NCBI GenBank assembly: GCA_022225965.2
Contig: JAKJXP020000018.1
Span: forward strand, 434,001 to 498,000
From: Diatrype stigma
Taxonomy: Eukaryota > Ascomycota > Sordariomycetes > Xylariales > Diatrypaceae
DNA length: 64,000 nucleotides
Direction: 5' to 3'
Shown piece after piece: positions 24,007-37,010 of this stretch (the stretch's first letter is position 1; every line of letters begins with the position of its first letter). Under the pieces are notes generated by a model. That model made no database searches. It was given only the letters and a program-made list of their open reading frames with translations, and was not told the DNA's origin. Position numbers and translations under genes: made by a program.

Positions 24007-24036
24007 ACGTCCACATCCACGTCCACATCCACATCC
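24007..24036. repeat. CCACRT hexanucleotide repeat
   Basis: About five CCACAT/CCACGT units in tandem are read directly. Confidence 0.8.
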
Positions 24037-24268
24037 TCCCATCTCAACGTGGCTGCCGTCGGCCGGTCAGCACTTAAGCTCGAGAAAAGACGATGCGATT
24101 TGTCCAACGCAGTCACTAGATAGTACCGGGATCCGAAGAAAGAAGCTCAGGCTGCGAGCTAAGAATTTAAGCGCTGATTCATCTGAAGCCTATAGGGCGG
24201 GTCTCCTTACTATGTACATTGTACGGCTGTGGGTTTAAGCTGAAAAGTCCGGAAGGCTTAACTGCGAC

Positions 24269-24292
24269 AGCTGACGCTGGAGCTGACGCTGG
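24269..24292. repeat. Perfect 12-bp tandem duplication
   Basis: AGCTGACGCTGG occurs twice in tandem, followed by the first two bases of a third copy. Confidence 0.85.
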
Positions 24293-27200
24293 AGTAAGGC
24301 GAATTCGTAGCGTGGAAGCTAGCAGCTAGTCCACTCAGCTGTCGATCTCTTGATCCTAGCAATTTTACATAAACAGGGATATCCCGACCATCGAATTGGT
24401 ATTCCCAAGAGTCTGATAGGTTCTGGCAGGGTTCACCAAAAATAGATGCCAACTCTAAATCTCCAGGTAGTTAACGAACTAACTAAACAAGGGCTTAATA
24501 ATCCTGCCCACCTGCTGACAAGAGATGCTACTACTAGATCTGCTTCCCCGCCGCCGCTGGGATCGATACCATGTATTTAACCCGTCAAAGCCGTTTCTAT
24601 ACGCAGTCGTGGGTACTGTGCCCTTGTGTATCCCACCCCGCTTCGCCTTATTACTGTTAAATACCAATACTCATGTAGAGACTCCACCCCCTCATGCCGA
24701 AGCATGTGGCGCAGGAGATCTGAAACTCCATGACTTGATCTATGTAGTAATTAAGTGGCTAAGAATCTGGAGTTCACGATTCACCACGATCTAACGATGG
24801 GTCCATCGCTGGTACTACAGCTGCGAATAAAAACAAGAGCTGCCCTATGAGTAGTGCACTACCGAATCCCGCTCCGCACCCGCTACCTATCCTGGTTTAA
24901 TGGCCACCCAAAGGACGGGGCAAACTTGGAGAATATGCTAATATTAGCAATGGAGATCTCCCGAGCGTAGTACATCTTGTACCAGGGAGGTAGGCACTGA
25001 ACGTCGTTCAATTTTGTTACTTACAGTAAACTTTTAATCATGGTTAACAGGTACCACGGTCCTAAAACACATTATGTAAACAACCTGCGGCCCGTTGCAT
25101 AGTAGAACTAGCCGTCATTAAGACTAACATTCATCAAATACGTGAACTGTCTACCTTCGAGGTTACAAGGTTGATGGACTATCCTCATTTACGACGGCGA
25201 GACCAGCACTGGTTCTATTTCTAGAGGAGCTGGGTTGAAGACCAATATTATCAAAACCTTCGTAATTCCGTAAACAGGCAAGTCGTCATCACCATCCGGG
25301 AATAACGGCAATACAATATGCACGAGACAGGTGGGACCATTCGCACATGTGGCTGGTGCCCGGGCGTAAAGCATAAACTAGACGGACATATAGAGCACTG
25401 CTGCCACATAGTGTGGCGAACCGGTCACACGACACCGTACTGAATGGGTACCTGCAGCTTATGGGCGTCGGTAGTGGAAATCCTACACCGACAGCTAGCA
25501 AGTTGGTACAACTAGGCCGTCTTGATGAAACCCGCTGCTTCGATATCATCCATACTAGAGCTTAACGACCACGTCTAAGGCATGCCGAAAAGCACAGCTG
25601 CTTGCATTGCTGCAGCCCTACACCAATTGTAATCCAGTAAACGTGGCCAGGACAGATCGATGTAGCTCCGCAGATGCAATCGATGCACTGCACCGGGCTT
25701 CAGGTAGTTATGCAGGCAGGCTTGGGTTCCAAGCGAGTGTAACACTGGTCTTTCGTGCGCTCTTCGGCTTGCATACGGTAACGGTCACAGTGGCTCGTCG
25801 CTTAATCAACGGCCGTGGGGTGTTTGAGTACGTAAGCTCTTACACGGTCACATGCGATGATATCACTTTGTTACTCTAAGGGTCTCACACTTTGAGGAAA
25901 TCGTACGATGAGTAATCAGATATGGATGAATCTGGATATGGCGGGAATAGCGTGCAACCAACGTTACAGTATTTCTAACAGGAATATCCTTGCTCGAATG
26001 TATAAACAATCATCGTATTCCACTATTCTAATCGAATCAACAATAAAGGGGGTTGGTCACGACTCTATGTTACGAAGATTTGGTAAATTGGTTGATCATA
26101 ATGTATTCAGCCTTATAGTCAACCTGAAAACGTATAAAGGAAATATGAGTAACGCTAGAATATTGAAGAGAACATGTAATATCATCGCCCTTTACCGGAT
26201 CATCGTCTATTATTGCGTACTCATCCACTTTTCACCATATTTTCCTCGAGCTTAACATCTTAATGAGTCACGTATCGTAACATTACATATCACCTACACC
26301 ATACCTAAGCCAATATGCTCTACCGGCTAAAGGTTACCTTAAAGGTGAGGGTAACCAGGACTTCCTTTCTAACATTTGGTATGAGACAACCTCATTTTCG
26401 TCATGTTCTTACCCGTTTCATAATGTCTTGAACTATTGATACACCGCCGCATACAGCTCGTTGTTAAGTCGTAGACTATAACAGCACCAATCAAGAACAA
26501 GATCCACCATTCAGCATGCGGACTTACGCATCTCCAATAAGTAAAACTCAATTCATGCCGACACGTAAAAACATGCCAAGATAAAAGGCCAAGACCGTCT
26601 AAGGTTCAGCTGCGAATGCAAAAAGGCAAACAAGACATATATAGCACCGCGGAGACGCCGCTGTCACATAAGCACTTGCATCTCAGCAGTGATATGAATG
26701 CGTCAGAAGCCGATCTGTTCCTGCCTGACGCCAAGGATTTAACAAGCCCTGGCGGCCGCCGAAGGATCGTACAGCTCAAGCCACAGCGCAATATACCGAA
26801 GACGTTGATGATGGTGCGTGAAGGCGGTCATCCTGAAAAGACAACCAGACGGGAAAAAGAGTTCGAAAAAGTCTCAAAGGACACAGCATATTGATTACGT
26901 GAGCCGCATGCAAAGGAGAGCGAGCGGGATGTGGGATCTGGTTGAAGAGGAGCGGGGTTTTATTCTGCGCGGAAAAAGATGATGTCAGACCATTCGGCAG
27001 GCTGTCTGAGACAGACAGGCGGGAAGATGAACAAACACATCAGACGCCACGGCACGGCACGGTGAAACGCCTTCGAACGAAAAAGAGCATGAAACATGAG
27101 AGACGGTCGTGGGAATCGGACGTTCCCATAGGCTAGCCATTGAAGGATCTGCCAAGTTTGCCATGATGAACCGGTCTTTACAAGACGCAGGCTGGGGATT

Positions 27201-29761
27201 CGGAAAGGACAGGACGGGGAACAAGACGCCATGAGTCAGTAAAACATACTTTACGGGTCAGGTAACCGTAGAAGGCAAGAAGTCGCAATGGATTCTCGTA
27301 GCCGAGGAAGTCTTGTGAGAACGGCATGTTGCAACCAAACAAAGGTTGGCGCATCGGACCTGTTAAAAACCATGGTTAGATAGCTGTTTCCATCAAAGTG
27401 CAATTCGCCCGCCTTTCTTGAGGCTGTCTCGACCTGCAGTGATCACGTAAAATGCTACCTTGGCCCGATTTCATGCATGAAAGGGCAAAAATCCGGTTCG
27501 GTTGACTTCCGACGTGATCTACGTGTTCATGTATTGCAATTGTTTGTTCTAGCTCGAACAAATCAAGAAGTAAGCATATCAAGAAGCAAGGGGCGATTAG
27601 TCCTTGCCAACCCGATGACTGAGCAACTTGTGCACGGTAAAGGTGGTATGTAAGCGTAAGATCATGGCTAATTCATTGGAAATGTCGGCCGACGTTTTCT
27701 GATTTATGATTCATTTCAGCAGAGGATAGAAATCCTGGCGTTGGGTTGATTCTCGTCAACGGACTGCCATGGTTTTCGGTCTGTTTGTCTGACAGTGGAT
27801 GACTTACATGGCAGCTGGAAGTCTCTGATCGATGTATTGTCCGTAATCCTACCAATGATTGAATAAGCCCGATGTCAACAGCAGTTTGAAATCTCATCCC
27901 AAAACTGGAGTACATCAACACTCCGTCGGCATCAAACCAAACGGGCCAAAATCGTTCCATACGATACAATCAAGTAAGGGGCTTTGGTGCGCAGCCTGTT
28001 TCTTGGCGGATAACTAGGTTGGATACGAGATTAACGCATTCAACAAACATCCCGAGCGTGAGTGCTACGAACATCAAATGTCGATAAGCTCGGACTCGTT
28101 TATAGGTAGCCGCATGAGGCTACTTCATGGGTATGAACCTCGCATGATAGGGTCTAGGCCTCTTTACCCCTGAAAAGTCTAAATTGAGGTACTCATCAGT
28201 CGCGAATGTTGCCCCATGTATATGTCCAAGGTCGTATGACTACAGGAGATATACAGTGAAACTTTAGCTTTACCAGTGTCAGCTACTAGGACAAGAGGTA
28301 GCAATGGCACGTTCGATGGATCATGGCCGGGACATTAAAGGTCGAAAGAGAAACGGAGAATAGTGCTCCTACGTGTACGCGTCATTTCCATCCGAGTGAT
28401 CGCGTCTCACTGGAGGCGTGTAATCCATGTCAAATAAGCCTAGATATTATTACCAAAGGATATGGTGGTTGGGTAAAAGTAGTAGTGTATTGAGTCAAAT
28501 AAATCTGATCAATATGAAACGATGTTGCGGGAAATAGGAGACGTGATATGACTATGTAAGGATAGTGATCAGGATAACGACATAATGACAAGTTTTGCCA
28601 CTTCAGTATACAATCCCACAACTTCATGGCGTCATGGTAAACGCATCTAATGTATTTACTGATAGGCGGGTATTGACCCTGAAGAGATCACTGTTCAAGT
28701 ATTGATAGGGGAATCTTAGTAATGTTTCCCAATATATCCACGACCCCTGCCTATATCCCTGGAACCCTGCCAAAAGGCATCCAGCCACAGATGAACGAAC
28801 AGTACGAGAACACAACCCAGTCTGGTAGTGAATTTGCTCTATGTGATATGAAGAGTAACCAGCTGAGAGTAACTAAAGAATTCGAGATACGAATAGAGAT
28901 ATGAGAGAAGGGAAAAAGGAATTATTAGAAAAACCAGAAAGCCAGGTTCATGTAATCAGAGAAGGAGAGCGTGCGAAGGAGATGATTAATTTAGGCAAAA
29001 AAAGAAGTAATTTTCAACTCCGTTCCAAACTCCTAGCCAGATAGGGGTGGCTTGCCATGCCGTACCAATGCGATGCTACATGAGAAAAACAAAAAACCTC
29101 TAAGTAGGGCTGAGGGCCAGGGGCCAGGTAACTATTGACCACCGAGAGCGGACAGGATAGGACAGTCCCTCTAGTCTAGTCAAGTCAGTTGACTCGCATC
29201 CGCACCTATAAAAAAGGAGGGACAGCCCGACGGCCAGCCCCAAGTAACAAACAAGAACAAAGGAGAGAACTATCAGACGGTTGGAATGCTAGGTATGCCT
29301 TGAATCCCGTCCGATCCATCTATCAATCCCCCTTCCCCTTTCATCCCTCGATACCACCCGCTTTTGAATTCCGATATGAGATGCATAATGCATGCATCGG
29401 TGCCTATGAAAGGCAGTGGGCACATGCTTGCTTCATCTCTTCATTTCCTCATGGGCTCATCCATTCGTTGATCCATCCCTTCCCTCATTGGACTCTTTTA
29501 TCACATCATATATCATCGTTCGTCGTTTAAACTGTCGTCTCCTCAAAACCCCCCTCCCTCGACCCGTTTATTAACTAGGTGACTGCATTACCTGTATCTT
29601 CACCGCCAACCTGACAAACCATACATCTATCGCTGATAGGGATGAGAATGGGTCTTGTGCGTCAGGTCTTGCATGGGATCATATGGTCGATATCGGATGA
29701 AAACCGAGCCATGACCATCTCCATGATACGATGACTACCCAGTCGAGATGTGGACAGCGCT

Positions 29762-32700
29762 TTACGCACCCCATTTCCGGCTGCTTGTGTCGCTGGATGG
29801 GGCGCGACTTCTCCGCCGCTCTCTCGGCTGCTTGGGTGTCATCAATCCTGCTGGCTGCAAACCACCCCCATTGTTGTTACTGGCAAGGTCCTCAACGGGG
29901 GAATCACCGAAGGGCCCCTGTAGCGGCGGGGCCCGCTCAGAAACGCTCGCCACGTTCTCTTTGTTAGAGAGCAGGTTCTCGCCACTACTGCGCATGGCGT
30001 TCAGGCTCGGTCGCATGGCAAGAGAGGACCGCGATAAGCGGACCTTTCCGGCGCCCCTAGAGTTACCGCTGCCGCTGTTGCTATGGTCATTGCCTACGGA
30101 TGGCTGTTGTTGGGCGTCGGCGCTTGGACGCCGAGATAGGCCACTCGAACTTCCACCGCCTGTGCTCACAGGTATCGCCGAGCCCCCGCCCTCCCTGCTC
30201 CCTGGCCGGTAGACAAGGCCGTCTTTACTTCGCGGGCGGTAGGCAAGTCCGAGGTTGTCGCGCTCTCTAGCTATGGCAGCCGAGGAGCGCTTCGGGCTTT
30301 GGCTCGACGCGACCTCCATCAAGGCCGCAGCTGCCGCTGAAGGGTACGATTGTAGGGAGGGGCGGGAATGTACTTGGGTGGGCGTGATTGGCGTGGATGC
30401 TGCGTGTTGAAGTGAGGGCGGCGTATAAATACGTCGAGTGCTGGACCGGGAGCGGCTAGAGCTAGAAACACTTGACGACAACGAGGGGACGCTATTACGG
30501 CGGTCTGGGGTCCCCTCGATATGTGACTTGACAAGCTCGGAGGCCAGATTGCGAACCAGGACTGCAGAATCCTTGTCTGCAAGATTCTGGATTCCACCCA
30601 GAAGCGATCTGAGCTGCGCACCCGGGCTATTGAAGTAGTCGTTCTCTCGCGCATCCAAGATATTTCGGACCAGGCGGAGGAGGTTTAGGCGCACGACAGC
30701 CTTTTTGTGTATGAGCTTCTGTGCTATGCCGGAGTACATCTCTGAAGTTGCAAGCGATGCCGCTAACGAAGGCGATAGTCGAAGCACCTTCAGCAGTGGT
30801 TCTAGAAGGTTCGGATCAAATGCATTGATTTTCGGTGTATTGAAGCAAGCGATTATCTCCCCTGTGAAGTCAGAATCGAGTAAGTGCACCTCGACTTTTG
30901 CAGTCTCTTCTTGGAGCCTAGAGAAGTTCGGTCAGTCGATATTGCAATATCAAGGAATACGAAGCACTTACCAGACGAAAATGGCGTCCATAGCCGTGAC
31001 TTGCCAATACTGATCCGAAAGAAGTGACACGTAGAAATCTAAGCCCTCATTTTGCCACAGGAATCGGCGCCCTTTACTACCAGAATGAGCCATGTCACAG
31101 AGAATGGGCAACGCGAACTCCTTTGGTGGTCTCTCGGTTCTCATGATCTTCATCAAAAGTGGGATAATGCCATTGACCGCTGCATACTCCTGGCGGTCCT
31201 TGCTGAGTCGGCATAGATTGAACATCGTGTTTAGCACTTGGTTGGAGATTTCCCGGAAATGCGGGTGGCCTTTTCTCATACTCGCGCTCAGTAGCTCGAT
31301 CAAGAAGTCAATGGCATCTGCGGAATGAAGAGCTTCAAGCGTCGTTGTTAGCATGGAGAGGTTCTTGATGAACTTGAGCATCGTGATCTGATGTTGGGGC
31401 GTCATCCGCCGAAGAGCTTTCAGCACACCTAATGAACGGTTAGCCTAGGTTGCAAACGGATCTAAAGCCTATGGAAACTTACTCTTCAGCACCTGTCGGT
31501 CTGCGACCATCTCCTTAACATAGTTCTCCGCTTGCGAGAACAGGTAGAAGATGTTAACGATGCGCCCTTCAATCAACTGCGTCAGTTCGTTCTCCGTGTC
31601 CTCGTCAAGAACCCGGTGAAGGACTAAAGCAAGTGGGTCGAGGATCTTGCTTCTGGAGAAGATCCTACAGAAGTCGTTCTTGGGAGTAGGGCCCTGCAGA
31701 CCAGGAACATCAGTATTTGTTCCCATAAACCAGATGGGGATTTTCTCACCTGAAGCTCGAAGACGTTCCAGATGCCGTTGACTCCGATAAGCACTAGGTC
31801 ACTTGCTGTATCATAGTCTTCATCCAAAAACTCGACTAAGACATTCAGACCACCAGCGCTGACGAACATCTGCAGTGTCAAAGTCGAGGTTTGGTACATT
31901 TGTCTAACAAAGGCCGCTGCTTCGAGACGAATCTCGTTCGAGTACTGCCTCGCGGCAAATTTGGTAATGATAGGAATACCACCAACGAAACAGAGGTTCT
32001 CTTGGAGCTCAACATCGTCCAAGATGATCTGTTCCATGGTTAGTTACAAAGCGAAGGTCATAGGTGCGTAGAAACATACCGAGTTGACGACTTTGAGAAG
32101 TTGCAGAATCATAAGCTGCTTGCTCTTCAAAGTACATGGCTCCAATATCTCAAGAATAGGGAGAAGCCCATGAGAACTTATGATCAAGTGCTTGACTTCT
32201 GTGTGCTCCCATAACAGGGCCAACTGTGCGCGGTATCAGTCTTTAAAAAGTCCTTACGTCCGAGAATCCAAGTGCACCTACCAAATCGTCCGAGAGGACA
32301 AGAAGCATGTCCTCTCCCTCTGTAGTTTTCAGAGAACGAACGAGTTCTTCGACCTTTTCCGCAAGACGAGCATGTCGATCACGCGCGATGTTGGCCTCCA
32401 GGTCCATCTCATCCCAGCCCGGGTCCATGGAGGCGAAGGGATCGTCTTCGTCGTCGTCGTCGCCTAACCAAGAGTTGTTCGATAGTTTAGACAGGATCAT
32501 AAGGTTACTATTGCCGTCTTCGGACCCTCGATCGCTCTCCTCCCGCTCGGTGAGATTCTCGCCCGGTCCAAAGATGTCAGAGAAATCTTCGTCTTCCTCA
32601 TCCTCCGCGAACTTCTGGATCTCGATGGTTGATTTGGACCTATGCATGGGTCTATCAGGGAGTACCGAAGGCCGCGAGGAATGCTGCCGTCTCAAGCTAC

Positions 32701-34961
32701 TGGATGTGGGCGACTGTGTAGAGCGCGGGAGACTGGTGAGATCCGAAGGATGGAATAGCTGGGGCGTGTCGGGCTTTGAGAACGGAAGTATTAGTCATAC
32801 GCATTGACAGTTCAGACGCGATTATACTCACCTTTTTATTTAGGCCTAATCTCTGGTTGAAGATGCTCTCGCTGTCATCAAAAACATCCGAGTAGTCCTC
32901 CACCGACTGTTCCTTGTATGCTAGGTCAGGCCTTGCCGGCAGCTCAAACTTGTGAGTCGGCACGGCGTTCTTGGCTTGGGAAGACTTTTGTCGGTGATGA
33001 CCACCCGATCGCTTTCGGGGAGATGATTTTGAAGGTTGCGGAGGCTTCAAATTTTCATTCTTCTCGGGCCTCGCCGAAGACTTCCAGTTTGGCCGTATGG
33101 TCTTCTCTTGGGATTCATCCTCCTGATATGGCTGGACCCTCTTCATGGTTACCAGTTCACCATCCAGATCATTGTCCCAACTGGTAGCGATGTCTCGGGA
33201 ACTGTCAATGGAGGCAAAAGCCTTGAGCCTATCAGCCGAAAGCAGGCCACCAAAGTGATCCTGGGGCTTGATATGAGGCAACTGCAAGGCGCTAGGCGAG
33301 ATGGCGGTTGCGAAGTCATCGTCCCAATTATCGTCATCTGCCCGCCGATTAGAATCGTTCTCCTTGAACCGGAGAAGCCGTTTACGGGTCAACCTACCGG
33401 CGAGCTCAGGAGACCGGAAGTCCTCTGCAGTTGGCCTAGGCTTAGCTAATGTGAAAGGTCCTTTGGCAGGGGTAGATGTGGCCGATCTCGACTGATCTTG
33501 GCCAGCTAAGCGTGAAGGATGGCCGTTGTGCAAGGCACCTCCCGTTTCGGACCCTGACAAGGCCCTGAGGTTACCTTCCGAGGACGTCAGTGCCTTGTTC
33601 CATTGCTTGACTTCTTCCACAGCTTGGTTGAAGTTGGCTGAAGCCTTGGCCACCGGAGCATCGCTTCTTCTACAGCCTACGATCCAGTTGTGTTTCAGAA
33701 GCTTCTTGGCGGAAACACGCAGATTCGGATCCTTCTGGAAACATTGCATCAAGAAGTCGCGGGCAGCCTAGACAGATGTTAGTACCTAGCATCAAATGTC
33801 TAGGAAAGAAGCCGGGAGATGAGTGCTACAGACCGAAGACACGCCTTCAGGAAGCGGGGGGTGGTCGTCGTTAACGATGGCGAAGAGAGCCGGCATCGCC
33901 TGAAGATGATAATATGGAGGCTTGCCTTGTAGCAGTTCAATGACTGTGCAACCCAAGCTCCAGATGTCAGAAGCGGGTGTTGCGCCAGATAATTCGATGA
34001 TCTCCGGAGCCATCCAATATGGGGTCCCAACTACCTGGGCTTCCTTATCTGGGCCGGCGAGTGTGCTCGTGGACACACCGAAGTCTGCGAGTTTCACTTT
34101 GCCATCCTTGGTCGTCAGGATATTGGCGCCTTTGATGTCTCTGTGTATTACACCTTGGTCATGCAAATACTGGAGACCCTGGAGAACCTGTGTCATGTAG
34201 ACCCCTACGAGGTTCTCAGGGAACTTCCCGTATGCCTTGCATATTGAGTGTAAAGAACCGTTTTCACAGTATCTGGGCATGTCAGCTTACCCACTCAGCA
34301 TGCTATCAAGGGCGTGACTGACTCTAGAACAATATTGAGGCAATCCACCGATTTGACAAAACCTATGTATTTGACAATGTTGTCATGCTAGAAAGAATTT
34401 GGGTATTAGTCTGAGGAAGACGTGGTGCCTCTTGTCGAAACTTGTCGAAAATTGTAGCGAATAGGGGCTGCTTACGTTCAGGTTTTTCAACAGATCAATT
34501 TCAGCCTATTTTCCATGTTAGCTGACTCAGTTATGTTTCCAACCAGGGGTTCGATGCAAGTATACCTCGATCATGCGCAGCTCGCTCTTCGGCAGATTGC
34601 TCAGCTTGATCTGCTTTACAGCCACAGCCTCGCCTGTGCCCCAGTGAATGGCTTTATACACGGAGCCGAAAGCTCCTTTGCCCAGGCATTCTCCTAGACG
34701 CTATGACATAACTTTGGTCAGCTGACCTCCTCGAGCTACGGGTTTGCGAAAGGTAGTTTCTCCCTGAGAGTTTGGACATACATAGTCCCTTAGACCAGGA
34801 TCCTGCACTGCCTTGTCACGGCCGCTGCTATTCTTCCTAGGTGTGTTCGGCGTTCTGTCATGTCTGGTGGCTATTACGGAGGGTCTCCTGCCATTCGAAG
34901 CTTGATAGTGACGATCACTTGAAGAAGAGCCAGGGGTATTCGCTGCAGAACTAGGCGCCAT
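29762..34961 (-). CDS. sepH: Septation initiation network kinase SepH/Cdc7 (MAP4K-like)
   Basis: Twelve exons join with all phases closed to 1,507 residues: 34961-34782, 34700-34566, 34505-34476, 34387-34323, 34272-33834, 33767-32832, 32773-32282, 32223-32080, 32028-31750, 31693-31483, 31428-30972 and 30917-29762. The kinase domain (about 61-310) has [10 protein letters not shown] (67-76), ATP-site Lys89, [10 protein letters not shown] (180-189), DFG (200-202) and GTPYWMAPE. These match the SepH/Cdc7 family, and SepH is the Aspergillus name. An acidic, Ser-rich middle region includes [10 protein letters not shown] and [12 protein letters not shown]. Residues about 640-1130 form a helical armadillo-like region, and the tail is Ser/Pro/Arg-rich. 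The family triggers septum and actin-ring formation after mitosis at the spindle pole body. Exon 3 is only 30 nt. A Gln-poor, highly charged linker separates kinase and repeats. Function is assigned from homology; exon joins are read from splice sites. Confidence 0.9.
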
Positions 34962-37010
34962 ATTCGCTGGTGGGATCGAATCGGATCGGATCGGATCGGA
35001 TCGGGTTTGGGCAGTTGGCCTTCTCTTGCATGCAGGTTGGATCGTCCAGCAGAGACGACAACGTGAGAACGGAGCGAGCGGCGTCTATTCGATTTTGTCG
35101 GTGACAACGAAGAGGGTCAGATGGAGAGCGGGGACGGGGCACGCGTGGTTGGCGGTGTGAAATAGAGTCGGTGCTCTCATTCCAGCTGATGCTTTCCTGT
35201 AACCAACATCTGTCCACAGCGTCACTCTGTCCCTGATGCGAGCCTGGAGAGTCAAGAGCTAAGGCATAGGTTGGAGGGTCTCTCCAGCTTAGCGCAATAG
35301 CTCCCGTGGACCAGGAAGACAAACGGAATTTGCCAACTATGTGTCGCAACACCGGAGAAAGGAAAGGTCGGTGGTTGTACCCATGCGAGGGAGGTTACAA
35401 TGAGTGACTGTGATATCGAAGGACGGAGAGAAAAGGCCACTAGATTGGGCTCCAATTCAGAAGATCGAGAACAAGGATAAAGATGGCTCCAGTCAGACTC
35501 CAGTTAGTTGTTAGCTGGGACCCTGCCTGACCTGACCTGGCTGGACCTTCAAGCCAGAGTCCTCCTTGTCGTCTATTGGTAGTATGTACTGATGATCAAC
35601 GATCAATGGTCAATGATCTGGTTAGCAGCAGCAGCACGGCGTAGATTTGATAGTTGACACCGTATATTTGGGATATTTGGCATTGGGGCCAGTGGCGTCT
35701 CGTCTCGTTCGTGCTTTTCCGGTGATGTCGATGAACTGTCCTGTTCTGTGCGTGGTGGTGCCGTGTGGTTCTTCTTCAAGCTTATTTTCTTTTTTCCCCT
35801 AATGTGGTGTGTCTGGTGCGTCTGGTGCGTGGTGCGTCTGGTGTGTCTGGGCAGTCCGGATACTGGGTAAGTAGGGGATCTTTCGACATCGCGGGGTTGT
35901 AACGCAAGGAGACGCTGCTTGCATCAACTAACAGCTTCAGGCTTTCAGGGCGCCAGGGCACCAGGGCACCACACAAGCTTCGAGTGGGATTGGACGTTCG
36001 GAAGAGGTTCAGAAGGGAGCGCTAAGCTTCTTCTGCTGCGAATGTTCCAATGTGCTGACCACCTGCCACCTGGGGCATGCTATTAATGTGCCGGTGTGAT
36101 GTGATAGGCACGTCCGGTAGTGCATCTATTAGATCCAGGCACGAGTCCCAATCTGCTCTAGTGTCAACGCTTGGGGGTCCAGGGTGTCTAGACGCGGGTG
36201 CCAGGTGCCTAAGCTGCTAAGGTTCCAACTTGAAGCTTGGAATTTTAGTGATGCTATGTACATACAGTATATAGGTACTACTATGTAGGTATCTCATCTT
36301 ATCGCGATAAGCTATCTCTGATAGGTAGGTAACATGACAACGCAACATGCTGTAATAATACCTAGGTAGGTAATAAAGGGTGATCGGGATAGGGGTCTTC
36401 TGCAGCAGCATATAAGCTCGCCCCTGGAAGTCGGCGAAGTTAATATATCATCCTCCATTATCCCTGACGCCCCCTTCCATCGGTGAGTATGAGGGAGGAG
36501 ACAAGGGTCTTGGAAGCCGGAGTGAATGGCTACTGAGTGTCGCAACCACTCGTGAAGCATGATGGCCGAATCATAGGCCCAAGCTCCAGAGCTACAAGTC
36601 AGACAAAACCGACGTTTTAGCCTGCAGAAGACACAATTACTGTCCCGCCTTATAATCTCTTACAAAAGCAACTTCACCAGAACTAGTCGGGGGTAGAACT
36701 CAAATAATGTCGAATTCTAGCTCGAGCCAGAGATATCGAAATCTCAGATCCTGGCTGGCTTGCTGTAAACAGCAATGCCTATGTAGGGCTAACCCCTGAG
36801 CTGATTAGGAATATGTCGTACACTTATGATACAGCACCTTAAAGCCACCTTGGCAAGGTATACCTATACCTCCTAGTTGGCAAAGTCCCCCATCCTCCAG
36901 CCAACATGAAAATCATGATTTTTGTGATCCCGAAACAACCTTCAATAGACACCTGCAACGCCTCATGCCATCGAATAGCTATATCCATATCTTCCAGTAA
37001 CGCCAGCCGC
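34962..37010. other. Spacer upstream of SepH
   Basis: Contains the SepH promoter and leader, with five tandem GGATC units at about 34979-35003 just before the start codon, and one TACCTAGGTA palindrome at 36359-36368. No gene is visible. Confidence 0.55.
34979..35003. repeat. GGATC pentanucleotide repeat in the SepH leader
   Basis: About five units in tandem begin 18-20 bp upstream of the SepH start codon, so they should lie in the 5' UTR. The unit contains the GATC palindrome. Confidence 0.85.

Larger units (their letters stand above)
21572..29761. other. 8.2-kb gene desert
   Basis: Between the citrate synthase promoter and the end of the SepH gene there is no frame with protein-like composition, and the longest are under 150 residues. 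Recognisable items are a consensus TATA box at 22835, AACATG repeats at about 22575-22604, CCACRT repeats at about 24007-24036, a 12-bp tandem duplication at 24269-24292 and a ggttacc/ggtaacc inverted repeat at 26332-26356. The DNA is AT-richer than the genes but retains many CpG sites, so it is not heavily RIP-mutated to the eye. The final 0.7 kb may be SepH 3' UTR. Confidence 0.5.

Noticed and set aside
25908..26255. 115-codon frame in the gene desert considered as a gene
   Set aside because: It has no recognisable motif, and such a length is expected in AT-rich DNA. Splice partners with protein character were not found.
26616..26894. 92-codon charged frame in the gene desert considered as a small gene
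   Set aside because: Composition is plausible, but there is no promoter, no homology I can recognise and no conserved-looking block; left out for lack of support.
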